Shown: piece by piece, positions 24,031 to 34,395 of the stretch
Numbering within the stretch: position 1 is the first letter of the stretch
Layout of the letters: the number at the start of each line of letters is the position of its first letter
Source: Elysia chlorotica
Taxonomy: Eukaryota > Mollusca > Gastropoda > Plakobranchidae
Assembly: GCA_003991915.1 (NCBI GenBank)
Contig: RQTK01001006.1
Span: 62,001 to 126,000 of the forward strand
DNA: 64,000 nucleotides
Direction: 5' to 3'
The notes under the pieces: model-generated
Database searches by the model: none
Told to the model about the DNA's origin: nothing
Seen by the model: the letters and a program-made list of their open reading frames with translations, nothing else
Made by a program: the position numbers and the translations under genes

Positions 24031-24890
24031 TGTAGATGCAGCATAAAATGTGACAAGTATTGGTGACAAAAATCTTTTCCTGTCTTTTTTCATTTAAGTT
24101 CTTTTTCCAGAAATTCTTATGTACAAAATTTTTTTACCCTCGATGTAACTAAAACCAGAATAATTTCCCTTGTCTTGTCAAGACTGGACTAATGTAGTAC
24201 TGTGCTCGCAGCAGTCTCACGGCGGCGAAAATGCACCAATTCCTTTCACTTTAGTTTTGAGCAATAAATAAGCAGACACCTGACAATTCAGCGGCGACTA
24301 CCGTCTCTCGATGAGTCACCGAGGAGGTGACTTTTCACTCGATGCAGGTGCAGACAGATTGCCTGTGCAGATTTTAAGGGGAAATTTTTCAAGACCCAAC
24401 ACTTTATTTTATTGCACAGTTTAAATCACACAGATGAATTCTTTTACTCCAATTATGAACATTTCCGACAAACTAAATTTTATATGTATAGGTGTTTCCT
24501 GTCTAATTCTATAACGACTTTAATTGTTTGATGGAAATCTGGAATTATTATCATGATTGCTATTTCTAATTGAAGTTTTTTAAGTACTTTTTAACCTTAG
24601 ACAAATTACATTTTTGCTTTAACAGAATTGTATATTCTTCTAGTTTACAAAGGTATAAATTTTGTGTGCTGCACGCTAATGGTTAAAATGTAGTGTTTTT
24701 TTTTGTTGTAAACGTGATATGATACTTGATAGTTGCAAATTTTATTCTGATATATAATCATACTTTTTGTATAGAATAAAAAAAGTGAAAACGATACATC
24801 ACCACAGATTTCTTTAATATTCTGAGTATGTATGGTAACTATCCATCGTGCATACGGTGAAAACTATAGTTTTAAATTAAATAAGTAGGT
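24031..24890. other. Possible upstream region of the ankyrin gene
   Basis: A CpG-richer stretch at about 24190-24370 (CACGGCGGCGAAAATG, then CGATGCAG followed by GTGCAG) could be a promoter or untranslated first exon for the ankyrin gene. The splice acceptor at 26790 implies at least one upstream untranslated exon. The assignment is inference. Confidence 0.25.
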
Positions 24891-24892
24891 GA

Positions 24893-25087
24893 TGACGAAG
24901 AAAACAAAGAAGAAGAGGAGGAGGAGGAGTAGGAGAAGAAGAAGGAGGAAGAGGAGGAGGAGAAGAAGAATAATAAGAGAAAGAGGAGGAGGAGGGGTCG
25001 GAGAAGAAGAAGGAAGAAGAGGAGGAGAAGAAAAAGAAGAAGGAAGAGGAGGAGGAGAAGAAAAAGAAGAAGGAGAGGGAGAAGCAT
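24893..25087. repeat. Purine-only GAA/GGA tract
   Basis: About 190 bases almost entirely A and G on the + strand, with duplicated GAAGGAAGAGGAGGAG blocks. A polypurine mirror-type tract could form triplex DNA. Frames across it are low-complexity artefacts. Confidence 0.9.
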
Positions 25088-25689
25088 GTGATGCCCTGCG
25101 CTAACATAATAATTTTTTTATCCACAGGTATCCCATTGATCAATAAACTCCTCTATGCCGACCAGTTATAGGTCCAGAACGAGAAGATACTGAGATGTGA
25201 GTGACTTGTCATGTTTATGACCCCTTTATCTAGTTAACCCCAGACTTGCAACACAATCTGGAAACAGAGACTTTTTCAGCAAACCCATGTCTTCTAGCAT
25301 GCGAATTTTCTAGGAATTTTTATAGTCATATTTTAATGCATTAGAAGATTGAAACAACCGCCTTAAAATTAACATTTTGTCACAAAATAAGTTATTTTAA
25401 ACTTAAATTTTTAGGTCAGAGTGTATGTATTTTCCCGTTTTTTTCTAACAGAATGATCCACATTTCATTGTCTTTTAAAATATATCCTTAAAAAAAAAGA
25501 TAAATTTTTTGCAAGTAGTATAATTTTCTGTTTAAAAAAAGAGTATAAATCGCATTCTACACATTCCATCCGCGTGCCTTTTCCTGCATGCCGCGCAGGT
25601 AAAATTTCTGACCAGAGACAGTGCTTGCCTGCCTGTGGTGAGCTGTCAGATAAGGGTGCAAGACTTACGGGCTTAGAGCTTGCTGCTCA

Positions 25690-26401
25690 CAAACTAAAGT
25701 GACCATGATTCGTCGCCATGTCTTGAGTAAATACATTTCGTGGCTGCAAGTAGTACAAAATTATGCAGCACACCTCATCTTTAAAAAGAAAAAGTCCGCC
25801 AGTGCGACTTTACTACTGAAGGAATTGCATCGACTACCTATAGCCAACGTATTGATTACAAATACACAGTTTTGTGCCATGTCTACATGATTCTGCACCA
25901 GAGTATATAAAAAAAATGTTGCATTTGTACTGGCCGAGATGAGCGTTACAATTGTCACATGAGGTATTGACGTTAAGTATACCAAGAAGCAACTTAAAAT
26001 CTCTTGGTGACAGATCCTTTTTTTTGCTGTGGTCCAACCTTGTGGAATTCGCTTCCAAAGAAACTTCGAGGCGCTGACAAAAGATACTTCAAAAAATCAA
26101 TCGAAACATCACTTATTTTTAAAAGCATGATTTTCACTTAATTTTTGTTTTAACATTTTCATCATTGTCATGAGTTTAACTTTAAAATTTGTTTCGAACA
26201 TTAGTTTATTTACATGTCTAGCATATTTATTCTCATAAAGGACAAGATTTTGAATAATAAAAATGTATTGGTTTGCGTGTTGTAGGCCCTACTATATATA
26301 TAAATTAATGTTTTATACAACTGGATTGGTGCATAGAGCATTGTTTTTTGTTTGACAATGCGCAATATAAATGCCTTTCATTATTTTTATTATTATTATT
26401 A
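25690..26401 (+). mobile_element. LINE 3' fragment with TTATT tail
   Basis: The frame at 25699 reads YISWLQVVQNYAAHLIF, then LLLKELHRLPI, matching the 'RLQRVQNxAARLI...LxxLHWLPI' ending of CR1/Rex-like non-LTR reverse transcriptases. Further on, in other frames, the ending 'GDRSF..AGPTLWNSLP..LRGA' and MRNINAFHY can be read before a TTATTATTATT tail at 26388-26401. Stops and frame shifts show it is dead. It lies upstream of the first visible ankyrin exon, probably in its first intron. Confidence 0.75.
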
Positions 26402-26790
26402 TCCCTGGAAACTTGCTGTTTACTTTAACAATTACCTTTCCTATTTATTTTTAACATTTGCTTACTTGGACGGCCACAATCTTTTTTAGGGCAGTTTTTA
26501 GGAGAAAACAAATTTTCCTGCTTATAAAAATTATTCTCAAAAATTAATTTCTTTAACACTCCTATTTTCATTTACTCTGAGGCTATCTCTATTGAAAACA
26601 CATTCATGATTGTATTAAACCCATCTTGTCTAGATTATCTACATGTAGTAAAATTTGCTTGGGTCAAGGAATGAAAAAGTTAATAGGTTTCGAAAGCCTA
26701 TAACTGTACAAGTTACAGTTGCAAATGTATACAGTTTATACATTTATATGGTCAACATTATATTGTATTAATTGCCTTTTTTGCTTGCAG
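26402..26790. other. AT-rich, probably 5' intron of the ankyrin gene
   Basis: Ends in a good polypyrimidine acceptor (TTTTTTGCTTGCAG) at 26790. Nothing else recognised. Confidence 0.4.
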
Positions 26791-26971
26791 AAGGTGAAGG
26801 CACTTAGGGAGACGCTTTGGCTGTGGTACAGACATTGAGCTATGGCTTTTGTATTCCATGTGGAATTTGGGATGAATGACACCCCACTAACCCAGGCATT
26901 GGAGCAAGGAAACTATGCCAGTGCAGAACGTCTTATTTTGGACTGTCCAAATTCTTCATATCTTGATGATG
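26791..26971 (+). CDS. Ankyrin gene, first coding exon
   Basis: The exon starts at 26791 after TTGCTTGCAG; the first 51 bases are untranslated. The ATG at 26842 begins MAFVFHVEFGMNDTPL. NDTPLTQALEQGNYASAERL is a degenerate ankyrin repeat. Donor GTAAAC; phase 1. Confidence 0.85.
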
Positions 26972-29900
26972 GTAAACAATGTTTTCACCAAGTTTTAATC
27001 CATTTGAGTATTGTAATTAAGCATTGCCATTTTATTCACAAAATTGGAGTGATATGGCATCAAATTATTTGACTTCAAAAGTAAAAAGTACTTGCGCACA
27101 TCTAAATCTCGAGCCTTTTTTTTTTTTTTATAATAATTTTTTAAACTCCATATTGACATGTGCAAATAATATGAAGAGAAGTTATCAATTCCTTTTTCCT
27201 GCATTAGCAACTATTTAAAAATTTACAAACTCTGCAGGTTGCTACCAGAGGACACCTCTGTATATTTGCCTATGTGGTGTTGATCAATATCACCAAAGGG
27301 TGACCACCAGAAATTTGTATCTGGCGCGGCTACTGATAGAGCATGGAGCAAATGTCAACAAGAGGGTGCCTGTGGTTAGTATTTGTGTCGTCCTCTTGAA
27401 ATATCATTCACCACACTTTTATACCACTTGTCACAAATTCAAAACAATCCCATAGATTATAGAGGGGGAAAAAAAACTATCCTCTTGTACAATTTTCAGC
27501 CGTACAAATAGCCCAAATGCTATTCTTTTGGAAGCCGGACTGATAGCCCAAATACTATTCCTCCGGCAGCCGGATAAATAGTTAAAACGCTAATCGTCCG
27601 ACAGTCGGACAAATAGCCCAATTGCTATTCCTCTGGCAACCAGACAAGTATGGTCTAGGCTATTTGTCTGACTGCCAGAAAGGAAGCACGTTGATTTGCC
27701 TAGCTGCCACACTTATAGTTAAAACCCTATTTATCCGGCTGCCTGAATGGCAGTGCATTGAAATCTATTGACATAAAAAAAAACGTAATGATGCAGCTGA
27801 TAGTCTTTACATGACATTATAGCAGTACATGTAATAGCATATTTTATCTAGCTGTCTAATTTGTTGCTCAAATTTTTCCTGGTGACTGGGTTGTGTTGTA
27901 CCCCCAAAAATGTACAAAAACCAAATGCATTGGTATGACACAAGCAATAAGGCAGTCTTGTTATCAGGAGTCAACTGGGACAGTAACTAATAATAATAGT
28001 TGTGGTTATAAACTATTAGGCTCATCTAAAAACAACAAGAACAAAAACAACAACAGTAAAAAAACCCACTAAAAACTCTGTGCTTTAAGCAGACAAAAAA
28101 CCAAAAAGAAACTGAACATTATATATGCACACATGCAAATGGACAAATCAACGGATTGACTCTCTATAGTTTGCTTCTTTTTTACTTATTAATCCTATAA
28201 TTGATGTGTCATCAGCAAATTTCAATAAACGGGTATCACTTTGGTTAGTAATTTCACAATCATTAGTGTATATGGTAAATAATACAGGTGATAAAACAGC
28301 TCCCTGAGGAGCTCTATTTGCTAGTGATAATATTTATAAAATAACAGTATAGGAAAACATTTTTTTTTTTTGAATATTGTTTAACTTTACATTTTGAGGC
28401 CTTGAGATTAGAAAGTTAATGATCCAAGCATCTCATTTATTTTCAAACTAATCTTTTGCAATTCAGATGTCACCATGTGTGGTTGCATGCTATTGAAAGC
28501 TGACAAAAAATCTATAAACAGTATTCTACAATAATTCCTAGGAACATCAAGATGTTTGTAAACGTTGTGTAGAAATAAAAGTATGGCATCTTCAACATTT
28601 CTTTTTTCTCTATAAGCAAATTGCATGGGATCTTGAAAAGCAGAGAAGCACCTCTTAAGCTCCTTGACAATTATATTTTTAAATATTTTGTGACTACAGA
28701 GGTTAAGGTAACTGGTCTAAGATCGTTTAATTCTATTATGGTCGATTTTTTAGGGACAGGAGTTATTTCACATGTTTTCCAAACAGGTGACAAGAGTATA
28801 GACCAGTTAAACAATAATGTTGAAATTGAGTTGAGCTCCACAGAGCAATATTTAAAAATCAAACCTTTCAATCCATCTGGCCCGCCTGATCACAATCTTA
28901 AAATCAGAAGCAACATCATGCTCACTCACAACATACACCCCATGAGACTTTGACCCTTTCCTTATCTCTTCCATACATTGTTCTTTTCATTAGTAAAATC
29001 ATAGTTATCAAATCTAGTGAAAAATCATTTAACTTTTAAAACTATTTGTGTAATAATTGCCTGTGTGAATTTACATCTGTTTCTTAATGAAAATAAGCCT
29101 AGTTCAAATTACATTATGTCTAGCATGTTTCTTTGAGATAGAAAACATTTTGAACCCATTTTTACTGAACTTGTAATTTAGGAGTATGAATATTTATCTA
29201 AATAAGAAGGATAAATTGGTCTTGTAGGGTTGCAAAACAAAATTATACTGAACTCAATTTAGTATATGGTCTAAGGCTGTGATGAAATTCATTCACAGAC
29301 TAACTTTGGATCTGAGTACATCAGTCCAGGCAAGTCAAGTCTTGAGCTTTTGGTGGACTTTTTCATTGACCTGACTCAAGACTTACCTACTGACAGGCGG
29401 AACTCGTTATGGTGAGATGAGGAGGGAGTTACAAAGAGAGAGAGAGGGAGAGAGAGAGAGAGAGAGAGAGAGTGTGTGTGTGTGTGGGTGTATGACTTGT
29501 CCAAATTCATATGTGGAGAATAATGCTATACAGCAAGAATCAAAGAGAATCATTGCTAAGAGCTACCCATTCGTCTCCAAACAAACAAGATGTTATTTTT
29601 ACTCAGATTACAAGCAGCACCTTTGATATTAGTTAAACTAGGGAACCTGTATAATAATTAATAAATAAAAAGCATTCAGAAAAATGCAAGAGCTTAATTC
29701 ATCAACACATTCTATTTTTTTATTTAGCCTGAAGTATCCAAAATTATTTCTAAGTCGATAAAACTTCCAAATTTCGCAAATGTGCAGCATGCGGTATGCA
29801 ATAAAAACCTAATAACGAGTCAGGTCCTTTTGGACATAAAAGAGTATTAACCTATTTTTCTGTATGTTTCTCAAAAGTTTAATAACAATAACTCAAATGT

Positions 29901-32900
29901 CTTTTTTCTGGTTTTTAATTAATTAATTAATTTATTTTATATTTATTTTAGTGACTGCTGGAGCCTTTTGAATTTACTTTAAAAACATGTAAATAGTATA
30001 CAACAACAAACAATGAATTAAGTTATATATATGCTTTTCATAACTATATGAATCCTTTCATGTAAGAGTCCAGCACTCCACAGCATAGAGGTGGAATTTA
30101 AAAAATGGTCTCTTTTTTCACTTCAGGCATATATGGAACCCTGCCACAGAGCTCGTAGTAGGTCTGAACAAACAGTACCTTACCAAGAAAGAAGATGTCA
30201 AGGAGGATGTTTTGGATCTCATTTTTAACATACTTAGTGAGTTCATTTTTTTCTAAAAAGCTAATGGGTCTGATTGATTTGTCGAGTGCAGCAAGATTTT
30301 TAGATTTTTTAAAAAGTATTTAATATTGACTTTAATTGGCAAGGGTAGCACTCTAAATTCATTTGTCCATACTTATGTGTTATGTTGAAATTAATTTTTC
30401 ACCTTTGCCTACCTGTTTGTAGCCATATTCAGAAGTAGTAAAGATGAAATGATTAATTTCTTTTCCTGTATGGTTATTTTAGCTTAAAGATTTGCTGTAC
30501 ACAATAGGTTTGATGATAATTTAATTGTTTCTCATTGTTGGAAATAGAGAAAAAGAGCATTTAACATGTCTCATATCGTTCAATTTTTAATAAGTTGTTC
30601 TTAATTGCTTTAACAAACACAAAGGCTCTATCCTGGTCTTATAGGAGATCAAAGATTTAGAAATACATCATAACTTACTTCCTCAGGACATGGTGGTGAT
30701 GTAACTGTACAGGACGAACATCGGCGCACACCCCTTCACCATGCTGCCCGTCTGTGCCCAGACATGTCCCTCATGTGTTTGCTGCACACCAACGGTGGCA
30801 GTCTGGTCCAGGTGGACACCACAGGGAATTGCCCTCTTCTTTCCGTGTGCTCTGTTGACAAAATAGGCGAGGATGAGGAAGATGTCTGGGATGTTTCTTC
30901 CGCCAGCAGTACCGAGAGTGGTTCTGGTTTTGGAGGTAGTGCCAGAAGCCTGGAGGAAGAAGAAGAGTTTTGGCAGAAAAAACTAAGGATAGCCAGGGAC
31001 CCGCTCATGTATCTCATTAAAGCAAAGGAAACTGATGTAGGTTGGATATTTGTTTTATGTAGTCTATTGAAATGCATTAAAACATGTAACATTTCAAAAA
31101 GATAAAAAGAAAAACAACCATATTTAAAAACAAAGAATCTGCAGTGTTATTTGTTTTTTAAAGACACATGTGGATTGTGTTATTGAAAGTGTCAATTCAT
31201 GTTTGTTTCCATTTTAATGAAATTGTTTGACTCAACCCCATTCTTTGTTAATCACAATTCAGGACAGCAATATGTGAGGGGCATATGGTTCAATTGAAAT
31301 TGGTAGGAGATATCTGATTAAGTGTAATTCAATATCAATATTGAAACAAATGTTAATGATTATCTTTGGAGGCCATAGAGTACTATATTAGGAATGAGCG
31401 CACAGTTTTCCAGTCACTTCTCTTTACATTTTTTTTTTTCAGATTGATAGGCAAAATAATTTGGGGCAGACTGCACTGTTTTACACCATTCTGAGAGAAG
31501 ATATGAGAAGTGCACGCTTGCTCCTAGAGGCTGGTGCCTGCCCATCTTTACAGGCTTGTGTGTGGAAGTCTAGAAGGAAGAAAAGGTCGGTTGTCTGTTT
31601 TTATCCGCCATCATTTTGCTGTATTGGCAGTGGCAAAACATTGTTTTTTTATTAATCACTTAATCTTTTGCCAAAATGTTTAACATCTTCTCAAATTAAT
31701 GAGTAGTGATGAAAAGAAGACAATGCTTTAAAGCTGAATCTTAGAGTTTCATTTAAAGCAATTGGTGATGGTGTGATCTGTAAAAGAAAATGGGTAGTCC
31801 TGGATAGCAATTGAACCAGAGTGCAGCATCCTGAGCTTCTAGGAAGTATGTTTGAATAAAGTTTATTTAGGGCAAGCCTTTCTTTGCCTTTGTTTGTTGT
31901 GCCAATGAACAACTTAGATCAGAGCTGTCAATCGATTCATATTCTACTTATTTAGGTTGGAGTTTATGTTCAGTACTGAAAGCAGAGTCAGCAGGCTAAA
32001 TTTGCCCAACCAATTCGTTTTTTACTGTAAATGTTTGCCTTCAGGTCATTTTAGGGTTGATAAAGTTTATTCTTTCATTCTAATTTTTAGTACCATGTCT
32101 ACTTGTACATTACAACTCATGTAATTAGTTTTGTGTGTGTCACTTTTTACATAAATATTTCAACAGTTTATGATAATCAAGTTAGCGGTTGCATTGAATA
32201 ATGCGGTGTCTGCGTCACCCGCAAATAACGCATATAGAAACAAATCTCAGCTGTTTTCTCTACAGTTTTAGGGTGTCTGTGTCACCCCCATTACCAAAAA
32301 TGAGGAGTTTTTAGAAATGACATGTAGTCAAGATTTTGACTATAATCCTGGTGTTATCATTTGTCGAAATGAATTTTTTAGGGATACTGAAAATTTCAAT
32401 AAAAATTTCTGTTTCTAAGTATTTTATAACTAATTAAAAAGACCTTTGGATAGACCTTTGGGTGTCAAAGTCACCCCCCATGTACAGATAGGGTTAACCA
32501 GACACTCCATTTCATCAGGTATATATATCTTAATAATTAATTAATCAAATATTCAATTATTTTTTTTTAGTTTTGGTGTTGATAAAATGATTTAGGTTTA
32601 GCATTAAGGTTAATAATTAATAATTAAAATTGTTTCTCCTGTAGAACTTTCTCTGCCCTGTTTGGCTCCTTGATGTCCATTCCACTTCAGCGATCACTCC
32701 AACATTCAAGTCTTTACGACAGAATGGTCAAACCTGTACAGCCAATATCTGTACTGGTTGATGCAGGTAATCTGCTTTTAAATTCCATAATCGACAATCC
32801 ACCAAAGATAATTATTACTATCCTGAAGATAAGTTTTTTTTCTTCGTCTATTATGTGTTTAATTTTGCTTTAATCCTATTTCTGTTTAGAATTGTTCAAT

Positions 32901-34180
32901 CTAGCACTGTGTGGCTGACCCTATCAATTTTTATGTTTTGAACAAGCTCCACATGATTGTATCTATGGGGTTGTAGATCTACATTTTTCTTTCTCCAGCT
33001 TATATCTTTGTGTATCTAATGTATGTAATCTTTACTACAACTCCTTATACGTCTTTGAAACCCCAGGGTATTTCACCACAGAGGAGGTAGTTACTGAACT
33101 TGCGAATGTGATAACCAGTGACTTTCCAGAGTTCTCTCACTTGCGCCCAATGGCGGACTCACTTCTCCATCTTATGTTTGGATACAAAAGTGCATCTCTT
33201 AAGCAGCTGGCTGCTAGGAGGGTGTTTCAGGTAAAAAAAAGTTTTGTAGCAACACATGCAAAATAATTCATAATGTCTAAAATTATGCTCAGGTATTTGA
33301 CATTTTTTTTTAGGTTTATAATGTAAATTAAACAATATATAGTTGTTTATATATCTTTGAGGTCTCCTGAAGTTACGATCAAATAATAGTATATAGCTAC
33401 CATAATAAAAAAAATTGTGAAGCAATACATGAATAAGAAGTCTTTGATGCAGAAATTTGGCTGACAGGATTTTTGTAGCTCAGCTGCAGGTAAGTTATTA
33501 GTAGAGAGAGTAGATTTCAAATTGATCAGAGGAACATGATAAAGTTCTAATTAACTTTTGTTGACTTGTACATTACACCTATTGATAATGTTTGTTCAGA
33601 ATTTGGTTCTTTAAATATTCATCTTCTGCAGTGTTGCCTCCTGGAAAACCTCACCTGCCTTCATACCATCTTGCCTGTGTCTGCAATCTTGGAGAGCTAT
33701 CCAACTTCATCAGTGTCAAACACTTCCCAAGACACATCTTCTCCGTCCACATCACCCCGAGCGCTCTCCCTCCCTCAGTTGCTTGCGTCCAACCCTGGGA
33801 AGTTGGAGGAGTACCTCACGCTAGTCCTGAACTGTACTGTCCTCAAGAGACTCACACACCTACTGCAGCTGCCCAGCTCCTTACAGCTGAATTTAGAAGC
33901 CCAGCTGCTGTTTCTGCGCATGTTGCTCAAATTCTCATCCCTAAGCGTTTGGCGCCCACCTGCCCCTTCAATTTTTCCCATTGGCGGGGCGATAAGCATT
34001 GGCATGCAAGGGGGCATTGGTAGATTTGTTCCTGGTGGAGGGATTTTCAGGATAGGGGACCACAGCGATGGCAGTGGAGATGATGAGGATGACAATGACA
34101 GCAGTGATGACAGCGGTAGCAGCTATAACTCATCATCAGCGGAAAACTTAGAGGGAGATTCTGATCTAGAGTACTGGTGA
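26842..34180 (+). CDS. Ankyrin-repeat protein, nine coding exons (605 residues)
   Basis: Exons 26842-26971, 27238-27374, 29299-29411, 30127-30236, 30687-31036, 31443-31585, 32645-32766, 33067-33230 and 33632-34180 join in phase with GT-AG introns into 1818 bases including the TGA. The ATG is preceded in frame by a TGA two codons upstream, which fixes the start; the exon begins after an acceptor at 26790. Ankyrin-like repeats lie near residues 11-40, 44-88, 162-220 (with the classic RTPLHHAA) and 284-316. Residues 220-270 hold a serine/acidic insert. Residues 412-422 (SLKQLAARRVF) fit the loose BC-box pattern of SOCS boxes and 470-485 (ending KLEEYL) recall its second half, but a serine-rich insert separates them. 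The last 40 residues are acidic and serine-rich, a likely disordered tail. Ankyrin repeats bind proteins; the partner is unknown. I cannot name an orthologue. Confidence 0.88.
27238..27374 (+). CDS. Ankyrin gene, exon 2
   Basis: Acceptor TCTGCAG. Encodes RTPLYICLCG and LARLLIEHGANVNKRVP, an ankyrin repeat with a loop insert. Donor GTTAGT; phase 0. Confidence 0.85.
27499..27760. repeat. Minisatellite of about 36 bp with inverted units
   Basis: About four diverged units built on AAATAGCCCAAATGCTATTC plus CCGGCAGCCGGA run from about 27499 to 27648. They are followed by reversed units (GGCTATTTGTCTGACTGCCAG and CCTATTTATCCGGCTGCC) to about 27750. The array sits in an intron of the ankyrin gene. 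Confidence 0.75.
27761..28139. other. Intronic DNA, nothing recognised
   Basis: Part of the ankyrin gene's intron 2; AT-rich with CAA/AAC-rich patches. Confidence 0.4.
28140..28960 (-). mobile_element. LINE reverse-transcriptase fragment, antisense in ankyrin intron
   Basis: On the - strand, in order: PVWKTCEITPVPKKS and LNDLRPVTLTSVVTKYL (about 28680-28790), FAYREKRNVEDAILLFLHN and ILFIDFLSAFNS (28480-28620), a frame-shifted WIINFLISRPQNVK (about 28385-28430), PQGAVLSPVLFTIYTND (about 28260-28310), and the catalytic FADD motif in LLKFADDTS (codons at 28208-28219). These are consecutive blocks of a non-LTR reverse transcriptase of CR1/Rex-like type. The frame breaks at least twice and about 60 bases near 28330-28390 are T-rich and unmatched, so it is inactive. 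Confidence 0.85.
28961..29298. other. Intronic DNA, nothing recognised
   Basis: Ends in the CATTCACAG acceptor of ankyrin exon 3. Confidence 0.4.
29299..29411 (+). CDS. Ankyrin gene, exon 3 (short, easily missed)
   Basis: Acceptor ATTCACAG, donor GTGAGA. Encodes TNFGSEYISPGKSSLELLVD and FFIDLTQDLPTDRRNSL. It is the only reading I found that joins exon 2 (phase 0) to exon 4 (phase 2), so the phases support it strongly. Confidence 0.8.
29429..29488. repeat. GA then GT microsatellite
   Basis: GA units from about 29429, changing to GT at about 29472, just after the exon 3 donor. Confidence 0.9.
30127..30236 (+). CDS. Ankyrin gene, exon 4
   Basis: Acceptor CACTTCAG, donor GTGAGT. Encodes HIWNPATELVVGLNKQYL and EDVLDLIFNIL. 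Enters in phase 2 and leaves in phase 1. Confidence 0.85.
30687..31036 (+). CDS. Ankyrin gene, exon 5
   Basis: Acceptor CTCAG, donor GTAGGT. Encodes HGGDVTVQDEHRRTPLHHAA, the clearest ankyrin repeat, then a second repeat and a serine/glutamate-rich linker (EDEEDVWDVSSASSTESGSG). Confidence 0.92.
31443..31585 (+). CDS. Ankyrin gene, exon 6
   Basis: Acceptor after a long T run (TTTTTCAG). Encodes NNLGQTALFYTILREDMRSA and RLLLEAGACPSL, a typical ankyrin repeat, then a basic WKSRRKK end. The donor is GTCGGT, somewhat weak. Confidence 0.85.
31586..32644. other. Ankyrin gene intron with three palindromes
   Basis: Contains GGTGTC...GTCACC palindromes at 32203-32222, 32271-32289 and 32460-32478; otherwise AT-rich. 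Confidence 0.6.
32645..32766 (+). CDS. Ankyrin gene, exon 7
   Basis: Acceptor CTGTAG, donor GTAATC. Encodes TFSALFGSLMSIPLQRSL and PVQPISVLVDAG. Confidence 0.85.
33067..33230 (+). CDS. Ankyrin gene, exon 8 (BC-box-like end)
   Basis: Acceptor CCCCAG, donor GTAAAA. Encodes YFTTEEVVTELANVITSDF and ends in SLKQLAARRVFQ, which fits the [ST]LxxxAxxxV form of a BC box. Confidence 0.85.
33632..34180 (+). CDS. Ankyrin gene, last exon
   Basis: Acceptor TTCTGCAG. 182 codons and TGA. Begins CCLLENLTCLHTILP, then a serine/threonine-rich stretch, LPQLLASNPGKLEEYL, leucine-rich helices, a glycine-rich patch (IGGAISIGMQGGIG) and an acidic tail ending DLEYW. Confidence 0.88.
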   Translation, partial: CCLLENLTCLHTILPVSAILESYPTSSVSNTSQDTSSPSTSPRALSLPQLLASNPGKLEEYLTLVLNCTVLKRLTHLLQLPSSLQLNLEAQLLFLRMLLKFSSLSVWRPPAPSIFPIGGAISIGMQGGIGRFVPGGGIFRIGDHSDGSGDDEDDNDSSDDSGSSYNSSSAENLEGDSDLEYW

Positions 34181-34384
34181 TTGTAGAATTCAGTCTGTGA
34201 TAATGTATTTCAGCTGCCTGAGGCGATCAAGGTTGTGAATATCTTTCTATCAGACTTCTGCCCATTTTTGTGAGCTGGATTCTGTGATTCAAACATTTAT
34301 CGCATCCAAGTAGTATGGAGCTGATTGTGAAGATATGCTTCGTCTATGAAGAATTGTTTAAGTGTAAAAATCTTAATACATATA

Positions 34385-34395
34385 AATAAAATAAA
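34385..34395 (+). terminator. Overlapping AATAAA polyadenylation signals
   Basis: Two AATAAA hexamers (34385-34390 and 34390-34395) about 205 bases after the ankyrin stop codon, followed by a T-rich element. Probable 3' end of the mRNA; longer isoforms are possible. Confidence 0.6.
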
